DNA of 6,881 nucleotides from VRUE01 sp036265675. Lineage in GTDB: Bacteria > Actinomycetota > Thermoleophilia > Solirubrobacterales > 70-9. Numbering within the stretch: position 1 is the first letter of the stretch; each line of letters begins with the position of its first letter. This document shows positions 1 through 5,995 of the stretch, in pieces. Under the pieces are notes generated by a model. It was not told the origin of the DNA. It ran no database searches and saw only the letters and a program-made list of their open reading frames with translations. The DNA is taken from positions 1-6,881 of the forward strand of contig DATAOP010000093.1 in assembly GCA_036265675.1 (NCBI GenBank), in the 5' to 3' direction. The position numbers and the translations under genes are program-made.

Positions 1-440
1 CCGTCATGGACCATCGAGTCGACCGCTTCGACGTTCCCCATCCGGTAGCCGAAACGGGCGCCGGGCAGGAGGTGCGGAGCCTGGCTCATCGACTCCATCC
101 CGCCGGTGACGGCGATTTCGGTGTCGCCCGCGCGGATTGAAGTGTCGGCGATCCCGATCGAGCGCATTCCCGAGGCGCAGACCTTGTTGACCGTCTCCGA
201 GGGCACCTCCTTCGGGATCCCGCCCTTGATCTGCGCCTGGCGCGAGGGGATCTGGCCCTGGCCGGCCTGGAGGACCTGGCCGAAGACGACCTGCTCGACC
301 TGCTCGGGGTCGACCGCGGAGCGCTCGAGGGCGGCGGTGATCGCGTGGCCGCCGAGGTCGGTGGCGTCGAGGGAGGAGAGCGTCCCGCCCATCTTGCCGA
401 AGGGGGTGCGCGCGGTTCCGAGGATGACTGTGCTGGGCAT
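1..440 (-). CDS. Acetyl-CoA acetyltransferase (thiolase), N-terminal part, truncated by the window edge
   Basis: Thiolases condense two acetyl-CoA, or cleave 3-ketoacyl-CoA with CoA, in the cytoplasm. Reading from an ATG at 440-438, the frame stays open to the window edge for 146 codons, about a third of the usual ~390 residues. The start reads MPSTVILGTARTPFGKMGG, the classic thiolase N-terminus. The nucleophilic cysteine is Cys88 in NKVCASGMRS, followed by the GGMESMS segment near residue 115 and a MVHDG end, all in thiolase order. Upstream on the same strand, AAAGG ends 9 nt before the ATG and could be the ribosome-binding site; TATCGT at 516-511 could be a -10 box. The part holding the second cysteine and the GHP histidine lies outside, so biosynthetic (AtoB/PhaA-like) and degradative (FadA-like) types cannot be separated, although the N-terminus looks more like the acetyl-CoA type. 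The gene is divergent from the aminopeptidase gene. Confidence 0.93.
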   Translation of the reverse strand, partial: MPSTVILGTARTPFGKMGGTLSSLDATDLGGHAITAALERSAVDPEQVEQVVFGQVLQAGQGQIPSRQAQIKGGIPKEVPSETVNKVCASGMRSIGIADTSIRAGDTEIAVTGGMESMSQAPHLLPGARFGYRMGNVEAVDSMVHD

Positions 441-480
441 CTTTGGCTGCCTTTCTTACGTTGTTTGTGCCGGGTCTCGG

Positions 481-510
481 CTCGGGTAAGGGCCGCCTGG
501 CCCACCCGGG
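481..510. other. Long imperfect hairpin in the thiolase/pepA divergent gap
   Basis: The left arm is CTCGGGT, a 2-nt AA bulge, then GGGCC; the loop is GCCT (495-498); the right arm is GGCCC followed directly by ACCCGGG. That makes 12 paired positions with one G-T wobble. No T-run follows on either strand, and no gene ends here, so it is not an obvious terminator. If the thiolase transcript starts upstream of it (on the minus strand), this would be a leader structure about 40 nt before the start codon; alternatively it is a protein-binding dyad. The pairing is seen in the sequence; any role is inference. Confidence 0.4.
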
Positions 511-551
511 ACGATAGCGCCAGGGCGGGTCGGGCTGCGTGCGCAACCGCA

Positions 552-566
552 TAGACTCGGGCGCCG
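552..566 (+). promoter_or_regulatory. Probable -10 box and leaderless transcription start of pepA
   Basis: TAGACT at 552-557 fits the actinobacterial TAnnnT -10 consensus. It is followed by 8 nt and then GTG at 566, so transcription would start at or next to the start codon, giving a leaderless mRNA. No convincing -35 hexamer is visible 16-18 nt upstream, which is common for actinobacterial promoters. No Shine-Dalgarno-like sequence precedes this GTG or the one at 539, which supports a leaderless start. Confidence 0.45.
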
Positions 567-2002
567 TGAGGGTGGAATCGAAACAGGCTGAGCCGGCCGA
601 GGTCGACGCCGACCTGCTCGTCGTAGGACTGCATCAGGACGCAGAGCTGCCGGCCGCGCTGGCGGACGCCCCGGGGGCCGGCGACGCCAGGGGCGGCTAC
701 AAGAAGACGGCGCTGATCCACCCGGAGAAGCCCGGCCGCGCGCTGGTGATCGGCCTCGGGAAACAGGGGGAGATGAATGCCGAGCGGGCGCGGGTTGCCG
801 CGGCGCTCGCGGCCAAGGAGGCGCTCCGCCTCGAGGCGCGGTCGATCGCCTGGCTCCTGCCCACCTCCGACGACGACACCGCGATCGCCGAGGGGCTGGT
901 GACCGGAACGATCCTCGGCGCCTACCGCTTCGATCGCTTCCGGACGCCCGACCCCGACGATCCGGCCCCGCCCGAGATCGAGTCGCTGACGCTGGTCGGG
1001 GAGGCCGAGGTCGGCGATGAGGCCGAGGCGGCCCGGGTCTGCGCCGAGGCCCAGAACCGGGCTCGCGACCTCCAGAGCCTGCCCTCGAACGTCGCCACCC
1101 CCTCCTATCTCGCCCGGCGCGCGCGCGAGATCGCGTCCGGCCACGGGACGGTCACCGCCGACGTGCTCGACCGCAGCCAGATGATCGAGAAGGGGATGGG
1201 CGGCCTGGTCGCCGTCAGCCAGGGTACAGCCGAGGAACCGCGGCTGATCGTCCTGCGCTACGAGGGCGGCGGCCCGGGACCGACGCTGGGCTTTGTCGGC
1301 AAGGGCGTCACCTTCGATACCGGCGGGATCTCGCTCAAGCCCTCGGCCGGGATGCCGGACATGAAAATGGACATGTCGGGCGCCGCCGCGGTCCTCCAGG
1401 CGATCGCCGCGATCGCCGAGCTCGAGCTGCCGGTCAACGTCATCGCGGTCGTCCCCTCGACCGAGAACATGCCGTCCGGGACCGCGACGAAGCCGGGCGA
1501 CATCATCACTCAGTACAACGGCAAGACGGTCGAGGTCAACAACACGGACGCCGAGGGGCGCCTGATCCTCGCCGACGCCCTCGCCTACGCGGTCGAGCTC
1601 GGCGCCGAGCGGATCGTCGACCTGGCGACCCTGACCGGCGCCGTCCTGATCGCCCTCGGGTCGACCTACGCGGCGCTGATCTCGAACGACGACGAGCTCG
1701 CATCGGAGGTCGACGAGGCCGGCGGGACCACCGGGGAGCTCGTCTGGCGCCTTCCGCTCCACCCCGAGTACAAGGAGATCACGACCGGCCGCGTCGCCGA
1801 CCTGACGAACGCCTCGGAGAAGCGCAAGGCGGGGACGATCTACGCCGGCTCATTCCTCGAGGAGTTCGTCGACGGGACCCCCTGGGCCCACATCGACATC
1901 GCCGGGACCGCCTGGGACGTCGGCCGTCCCTACACCGGAGACGCGGCGAGCGGCTACGGCGTTCGGCTCCTGGTCGAGATCGCGCGCCGGCTCTCCGCCT
2001 AG
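566..2002 (+). CDS. pepA: Leucyl aminopeptidase (cytosol aminopeptidase, peptidase family M17)
   Basis: Two-metal aminopeptidase that removes N-terminal residues, often leucine, from peptides in the cytoplasm; the family forms hexamers. From GTG 566 it is 478 aa, near the usual ~500. The variable N-terminal domain covers about residues 1-150 and the catalytic domain the rest. All key residues are present at the spacing of E. coli PepA: Lys246 and Asp251 in GKGVTFDTGG, Lys258, Asp269 in KMDMSG, and Asp328, Glu330, Arg332 in the NTDAEGRL signature. The C-terminal HIDIAGTAW segment is also typical. An upstream in-frame GTG at 539 would add nine residues, but it overlaps the probable -10 box, so 566 is preferred (572 is also possible). 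In E. coli, PepA doubles as a DNA-binding protein; nothing here tests that. The gene stands alone on its strand and converges on the thioesterase gene, sharing the CTAG at its end. Family assignment is firm; the exact start is not. Confidence 0.96.
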   Translation: MRVESKQAEPAEVDADLLVVGLHQDAELPAALADAPGAGDARGGYKKTALIHPEKPGRALVIGLGKQGEMNAERARVAAALAAKEALRLEARSIAWLLPTSDDDTAIAEGLVTGTILGAYRFDRFRTPDPDDPAPPEIESLTLVGEAEVGDEAEAARVCAEAQNRARDLQSLPSNVATPSYLARRAREIASGHGTVTADVLDRSQMIEKGMGGLVAVSQGTAEEPRLIVLRYEGGGPGPTLGFVGKGVTFDTGGISLKPSAGMPDMKMDMSGAAAVLQAIAAIAELELPVNVIAVVPSTENMPSGTATKPGDIITQYNGKTVEVNNTDAEGRLILADALAYAVELGAERIVDLATLTGAVLIALGSTYAALISNDDELASEVDEAGGTTGELVWRLPLHPEYKEITTGRVADLTNASEKRKAGTIYAGSFLEEFVDGTPWAHIDIAGTAWDVGRPYTGDAASGYGVRLLVEIARRLSA

Positions 2003-2553
2003 ATCTCGCCCAGGATCATGCAGGTCGAGGTGCCCGACGCCAGGACCTTTGCGCCATCGGCCGTGGTCAGGATCGCCTCCGCCGTCGCCTGACGGCGGCC
2101 GCGGTGCACGACGCTCGCCCGACACAGGACCCGGCCGGTGTCGCGGGTGATCGGGCGCAGGAACTTGGCCTCCAGACCGAGCGATGTGTAGGCGACGCCC
2201 GCCGGAAGGGTCGTGTGAACGGCGCAGCCGAGCGCCGAGTCGAGCAGGGTCGCAGCGTAACCGCCGTGGACGACCCCGATCGGGTTGTAGTGCTCCTCGC
2301 CGGGCTCGCCCTCGAAGACCACCCGCCCCTCCTCGATCTCGACCGGGCGGAGCCGCATCACGCTCGCGATCGGCGGCGGCGGGACCTTCGCCTCGGCCAC
2401 GGCGCTCATGTACTCGAGGCCGCTCATGGTCACCCCCACCGCGGCGGTCGGGACCGGGTCCTGCCAGACGATGGTGCGGCTGCGGCTCGAGGCGGGGTCG
2501 GCCTCGGCGAATGCTGCCGCCACGTCCGCCGCGGTCCCCTCCGGCGCCGGCAT
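1999..2553 (-). CDS. PaaI-type acyl-CoA thioesterase (hotdog fold)
   Basis: Hydrolyses acyl-CoA or aromatic acyl-CoA thioesters; the substrate cannot be read from sequence. From ATG 2553 it is 184 aa. Residues 1-60 form a family-specific lead-in (SRTIVWQDP near 26, MSGLEYM near 43). The hotdog domain follows, about 65-182. The active-site stretch HYNPIGVVHGGYAATLLDSA shows Asn90, the HGG at 96-98 and Asp105, the residues expected of PaaI/THEM2-like enzymes. The tail SGTSTCMIL is the usual last strand. The start is uncertain. ATG 2553 overlaps the stop of a preceding short frame as TGATG and coincides with a jump in G/C third-position bias. A GTG at 2700, 8 nt after a GGAGG, would give 233 aa with an arginine-rich, poorly biased extension; GTG 2523 is a third option. 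Its stop shares CTAG with that of pepA. Divergent from the HxlR gene and probably repressed from the dyads between them. Confidence 0.9.
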   Translation of the reverse strand: MPAPEGTAADVAAAFAEADPASSRSRTIVWQDPVPTAAVGVTMSGLEYMSAVAEAKVPPPPIASVMRLRPVEIEEGRVVFEGEPGEEHYNPIGVVHGGYAATLLDSALGCAVHTTLPAGVAYTSLGLEAKFLRPITRDTGRVLCRASVVHRGRRQATAEAILTTADGAKVLASGTSTCMILGEI

Positions 2554-2702
2554 CAGCGCGGCCGCACGCCGTGGGTCGCGGTCGCGTCGTCGCGGCGGCG
2601 GGGTGCCGGGTACTGCAGATCGGCGGTGATCTCGGCCTGGCTGATCGAGATCCGCGGTGCCTTCGATGCGTGTCTGTGTCTGTGTCTTGAAATCAGCCAC
2701 AT
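2553..2702 (-). CDS. Doubtful small ORF (49 aa) translationally coupled to the thioesterase gene
   Basis: An ATG at 2702-2700 sits 6 nt after GGAGG (2713-2709), the best ribosome-binding site on this strand in the region, and opens a 49-codon frame ending TGA at 2555-2553. That TGA overlaps the thioesterase ATG as TGATG, a typical coupling arrangement. The second two-thirds have strong coding bias: 32 of 34 codons (16-49) end in G or C, against 20 of 32 for the thioesterase frame over the same stretch. The product begins with an Arg-His repeat (encoded by a hexanucleotide repeat) and ends Arg-rich; I recognise no family. It may be a leader peptide, a small protein, the remnant of a frameshifted gene, or simply not translated, with the thioesterase starting at GTG 2700 instead. 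Confidence 0.3.
   Translation of the reverse strand: MWLISRHRHRHASKAPRISISQAEITADLQYPAPRRRDDATATHGVRPR
2670..2687. repeat. Hexanucleotide tandem repeat, three GTGTCT units
   Basis: GTGTCT occurs three times in a row on the plus strand (AGACAC on the minus strand). It lies just inside the start of the minus-strand reading frames, where it encodes Arg-His repeats in the small ORF or Thr-Gln repeats in the extended thioesterase frame. Because the unit is six bases, copy-number change would not alter either frame. It is short and may have no role. Confidence 0.5.
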
Positions 2703-2708
2703 GGTGGG

Positions 2709-2713
2709 CCTCC
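2709..2713 (-). promoter_or_regulatory. Shine-Dalgarno site (GGAGG) of the minus-strand transcript
   Basis: GGAGG lies 6 nt before the ATG at 2702 and 8 nt before the overlapping GTG at 2700. It marks where translation probably begins on this transcript but cannot decide between these two overlapping starts, which are in different frames. Confidence 0.55.
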
Positions 2714-2722
2714 GTCGGCTGG

Positions 2723-2737
2723 GTTGCATTACGCAAC
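2723..2737. promoter_or_regulatory. Operator-like dyad 1, perfect 5-5-5 inverted repeat
   Basis: GTTGC-ATTAC-GCAAC is a perfect inverted repeat with 5-bp arms and a 5-bp centre. It covers the predicted transcription start (about 2734) of the minus-strand thioesterase transcript, where a bound dimer would block initiation. The divergent HxlR-family regulator is the natural candidate ligand, since such winged-helix dimers usually bind dyads in their own divergent promoter region. The dyad is seen; its binding by this protein is inferred. Confidence 0.5.
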
Positions 2738-2740
2738 TTG

Positions 2741-2769
2741 ACCCTACCCGAGTCAGTTGCTTGAAACAA
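2741..2769 (-). promoter_or_regulatory. Predicted promoter of the thioesterase transcript
   Basis: On the minus strand, TTGTTT (2769-2764) and TAGGGT (2746-2741) are separated by 17 nt, a good fit to a vegetative sigma-70-type promoter. The predicted start near 2734 gives a leader of about 32 nt containing the GGAGG site. The -35 lies within dyad 2 and the start point within dyad 1. Confidence 0.45.
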
Positions 2770-2770
2770 C
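2756..2770. promoter_or_regulatory. Operator-like dyad 2
   Basis: GTTG-CTTGAAA-CAAC is an inverted repeat with 4-bp arms and the same 15-bp overall length as dyad 1, matching it at 11 of 15 positions. The two sites start 33 bp apart, close to three helical turns, so proteins bound at both would face roughly the same side of the DNA. It overlaps the -35 boxes of both divergent promoters, so one bound dimer could affect both genes. Confidence 0.45.
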
Positions 2771-2793
2771 CTAATGTGCCAAGATCACAGTCG
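2757..2793 (+). promoter_or_regulatory. Predicted promoter of the HxlR gene, leaderless
   Basis: TTGCTT (2757-2762), a 17-nt spacer, and CAAGAT (2780-2785) form a plausible promoter. Seven bases then separate the -10 from the GTG start at 2793, placing transcription start on the start codon. No ribosome-binding site precedes the GTG, consistent with a leaderless mRNA. CAAGAT departs from TAnnnT at its first base, so this is weaker than the acyl-CoA dehydrogenase promoter. Confidence 0.4.
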
Positions 2794-3260
2794 TGCTCCG
2801 CCACGACTACCCCGGCCAGACCTGCTCGATCGCCAAGGCACTCGAGGTTGTCGGTGAGCGCTGGACGCTGCTGATCGTCCGCGATGTGATGACAGGGCAC
2901 CGCCGCTTCGACGAGCTGCAGAAGAGCCTCGGCGTGGCCCGCAACGTCCTCTCGGCCCGCCTCCAACGGTTGGTCGAGGAGGACATCCTCGAGCGACGGC
3001 CCTACCAGGAGAGCCCGGAGCGCTACGAGTACTTCCTGACCGAGAAGGGCCTCGACCTCTGGCCGTCGCTGATCGCCCTGCTCGGCTGGGGCGACCGCCA
3101 TACCGAGTACCCCGACGGGCCGCCGATGCTCGTCTTTCACAAGGAGTGCGGCGGATCGGTGAGCGATCGCGGCGTCTGCGAACGGTGCGGGGAGACCCTG
3201 ACCGCACGAGACGCCCGCGCGGTGCGGGTCGCAGAAGAGGCGCTGGCCGCCGACCGCTGA
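2793..3260 (+). CDS. HxlR-family winged helix-turn-helix transcriptional regulator with C-terminal zinc-ribbon-like tail
   Basis: Cytoplasmic DNA-binding dimer of 155 aa. The HxlR domain runs from about residue 8 to 103: CSIAKALEVVGERWTLLIVR, the RRFDEL wing region, ARNVLSARLQRLVE (recognition helix, about 49-62) and YEYFLTEKG. Cys11 is at the N-terminal position conserved in this family, where some members (HypR, YodB, QorR) use cysteine for redox sensing; this protein may or may not do so. After it comes a tail with His116, Cys119, Cys129 and Cys132 spaced HxxC-x9-CxxC, a likely zinc site (inference). The length exceeds the ~110 aa of minimal members because of this tail. The GTG start fits the leaderless promoter and leaves the usual N-terminus; no earlier start is needed. 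It is divergent from the thioesterase gene, with two dyads between, and 55 nt ahead of the aldehyde dehydrogenase gene, so autoregulation and control of neighbours are likely. The effector is unknown. Confidence 0.92.
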   Translation: MLRHDYPGQTCSIAKALEVVGERWTLLIVRDVMTGHRRFDELQKSLGVARNVLSARLQRLVEEDILERRPYQESPERYEYFLTEKGLDLWPSLIALLGWGDRHTEYPDGPPMLVFHKECGGSVSDRGVCERCGETLTARDARAVRVAEEALAADR

Positions 3261-3274
3261 GGACCCCTCCCCCC

Positions 3275-3280
3275 TATGGT
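3275..3280 (+). promoter_or_regulatory. Possible -10 box for the aldehyde dehydrogenase gene
   Basis: TATGGT fits TAnnnT and lies in the 55-nt gap after the HxlR stop. The predicted start near 3287 would leave a short leader carrying the ribosome-binding site. No good -35 is visible. The gene could also be read from the HxlR transcript. Confidence 0.35.
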
Positions 3281-3292
3281 GTGTTCGACACC
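3278..3292. promoter_or_regulatory. Operator-like dyad 3, perfect 5-5-5 inverted repeat
   Basis: GGTGT-GTTCG-ACACC is a perfect inverted repeat with the same 5-5-5 geometry as dyad 1 in the HxlR/thioesterase gap. It overlaps the possible -10 and start point of the aldehyde dehydrogenase promoter. Sequence identity to dyad 1 is only 8 of 15, so recognition by the same regulator is possible but unproven. Confidence 0.4.
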
Positions 3293-3305
3293 GAACGCGC
3301 GAACG

Positions 3306-3311
3306 AGGAGG
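3306..3311 (+). promoter_or_regulatory. Shine-Dalgarno site of the aldehyde dehydrogenase gene
   Basis: AGGAGG followed by AGCG and then ATG 3316. This strong site fixes the start and contrasts with the leaderless-looking starts of pepA, the HxlR gene and the acyl-CoA dehydrogenase gene. Confidence 0.75.
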
Positions 3312-3315
3312 AGCG

Positions 3316-4752
<1,437 letters not shown>

Positions 4753-4761
4753 ACAACCCGC

Positions 4762-4789
4762 CTTGCGGCATATCGGCGCCGCTCGCAAG
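4762..4789 (+). terminator. Candidate hairpin terminator after the aldehyde dehydrogenase gene
   Basis: CTTGCG (4762-4767) pairs with CGCAAG (4784-4789), and the stem can extend by two G-C pairs across a single-base bulge, leaving an 11-nt loop. It begins 9 nt after the stop codon. There is no T-run, so a classic intrinsic terminator is not shown; U-less hairpins are, however, often proposed in actinobacteria. Confidence 0.4.
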
Positions 4790-4826
4790 AAGTCAGATCG
4801 TGATGCTCGCTGATCAGTGACCTGAA

Positions 4827-4840
4827 TAGGCTGCTGCGGG
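4827..4840 (+). promoter_or_regulatory. Probable -10 box and leaderless start of the acyl-CoA dehydrogenase gene
   Basis: TAGGCT at 4827-4832 fits TAnnnT and is followed by 7 nt and then the GTG at 4840. No Shine-Dalgarno sequence precedes the GTG, so the mRNA probably starts at its own start codon. No clear -35 is visible. Just upstream, GTCA-GATC (4792-4799) and GATC-AG-TGAC (4812-4821) form an imperfect dyad, including the palindrome CTGATCAG (4810-4817), which might be a regulatory site. Confidence 0.5.
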
Positions 4841-5985
4841 TGAACTTCGAGCTGAGTGACGAGCAGCGGCTGCTGCGCGAAACGGTGCGGGACTTCGCCC
4901 GCCAGGAGGTCGCGCCGGTCGCCGAGGAGCTCGATCGCGAGAAGCGGTTCCCCTACGAGATCGTCGCGAAGATGGGCGCGCTCGGGCTGATGGGGATCCC
5001 GTTCCCGCAGGACTACGGGGGCGGCGGCGCCGACACGCTCTCCTACGTCCTCGCGGTCGAAGAGCTGGCCCGGGTCGACTCCTCGGTCTGCATCACGATG
5101 GCCGCCCACACCTCGCTCGGGACGATGCCGATCCATCTCTGGGGGAGCGATGAGCAGCGCCAGGAGTGGCTTCCTGAGCTCTGCAGCGGCCGGCGCCTGG
5201 CCTCGTTCGGGCTGACCGAGCCGGAGGCGGGCTCCGACGCCGGCAACGTCCGCACCACGGCGAGGCTCGAGGACGGAGAGTGGGTGATCAACGGCGCCAA
5301 GCAGTTCATCACCAACTCCGGGACCGACATCTCCGGCTGCGTCTCGATCACCGCGGTGACCGGCGAGGCCGACGGGCGGCGCGAGATCTCGAATCTGATC
5401 GTCGCCACCGGGACGCCGGGCTACGAGGCCGGCGAGCCCTACCGGAAGATGGGCTGGAACGCCTCCGACACGCGGCCGCTGACCTTCGAAGACTGCCGCG
5501 TCGCGGAGTCCAACCTGCTCGGTCGCCGCGGTGACGGATTCAAGAACTTCCTCCACATCCTCGACGGCGGGCGGATCGGGGTCGCGGCGATGGGGGTCGG
5601 GCTCGCCCAAGGTGCGCTCGACGAGGCGCTCGCGTACGCCAAGGAGCGCGTCGCCTTCGGGCAGCCGATCTCGAAATACCAGGCGATCCAGGCGAAGATC
5701 GCCGATCTCTCGGCCCAGATCGAGGCCGCGCGGCTGCTGACCTGGCGGGCTGCGCTCGAGAAAGATGCGGGCGAGTCGTTCACGCTGACCGCGGCCCAGG
5801 CAAAGCTCCTGACCGGCCGGCTCGCGGTGAGGGCCACCGAGGAGGCGGTCCAGATCCACGGCGGCTACGGCTACATCGAGGAGTACCCGGTCTGCCGCTT
5901 CTACCGCGACGCCAAGATCCTGACGATCGGCGAGGGGACCGACGAGGTCCAGCAGATGGTGATCGCCCGGCAGTTGGGCTGCTGA
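4840..5985 (+). CDS. Acyl-CoA dehydrogenase (FAD-dependent, short-chain/butyryl-CoA type)
   Basis: Introduces the alpha-beta double bond into acyl-CoA in beta-oxidation or branched-chain amino-acid breakdown, passing electrons to electron-transfer flavoprotein. At 381 aa it has standard length. The N-terminal helical domain covers about 1-118. The middle beta domain contains FGLTEPEAGSD (123-133) and FITNSGTDIS (156-165), which bind FAD and substrate. The C-terminal helical domain contains DGGRIGVAA (242-250), FGQPISKYQ (273-281) and IHGGYGY (339-345), and YRDAKI (355-360) is followed by IGEGTDEVQ, where Glu365 is the expected catalytic base. Position of this glutamate matches short-chain, butyryl-CoA and glutaryl-CoA-type enzymes rather than isovaleryl or long-chain ones. 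Chain-length preference cannot be fixed from sequence. Translation begins at GTG 4840, giving the family-typical start NFELSDEQ. It ends 10 nt before the convergent PRC-barrel gene. Confidence 0.95.
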   Translation: MNFELSDEQRLLRETVRDFARQEVAPVAEELDREKRFPYEIVAKMGALGLMGIPFPQDYGGGGADTLSYVLAVEELARVDSSVCITMAAHTSLGTMPIHLWGSDEQRQEWLPELCSGRRLASFGLTEPEAGSDAGNVRTTARLEDGEWVINGAKQFITNSGTDISGCVSITAVTGEADGRREISNLIVATGTPGYEAGEPYRKMGWNASDTRPLTFEDCRVAESNLLGRRGDGFKNFLHILDGGRIGVAAMGVGLAQGALDEALAYAKERVAFGQPISKYQAIQAKIADLSAQIEAARLLTWRAALEKDAGESFTLTAAQAKLLTGRLAVRATEEAVQIHGGYGYIEEYPVCRFYRDAKILTIGEGTDEVQQMVIARQLGC

Positions 5986-5995
5986 GCGCGATCGG

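Noticed and set aside
4..552. A 182-codon minus-strand frame over the thiolase region
   Set aside because: Arg/Pro-rich and out of frame with the thiolase, whose N-terminal motif and Cys88 segment are unmistakable in the neighbouring frame.
86..1762. A 558-codon open frame on the minus strand across the thiolase and pepA regions
   Set aside because: It overlaps the thiolase in another frame on the same strand and lies antisense to pepA. Its composition is biased and shows no family motif; shadow of GC-rich coding.
2738..2743. TTGACC as a -35 box for the HxlR gene
   Set aside because: A good -35 match on its own, but at 16-18 nt downstream there is only TTGAAA-like sequence and nothing resembling TAnnnT; the TTGCTT/CAAGAT pair fits the start codon better.
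2104..2874. A 256-codon plus-strand frame opposite the thioesterase and into the HxlR gene
   Set aside because: Antisense to the thioesterase hotdog core, crosses the dyad-containing promoter gap and enters the HxlR gene in the wrong frame; no domain seen.
2785..3207. A 140-codon minus-strand frame opposite the HxlR gene
   Set aside because: Almost entirely Arg, Ser, Gly, Pro and Ala, the usual shadow of a GC-rich gene; the plus strand carries a full HxlR domain.
4774..4781. CGGCGCCG palindrome as a hairpin
   Set aside because: It has no loop, so it cannot fold by itself; the CTTGCG/CGCAAG pairing around it is the more likely structure.
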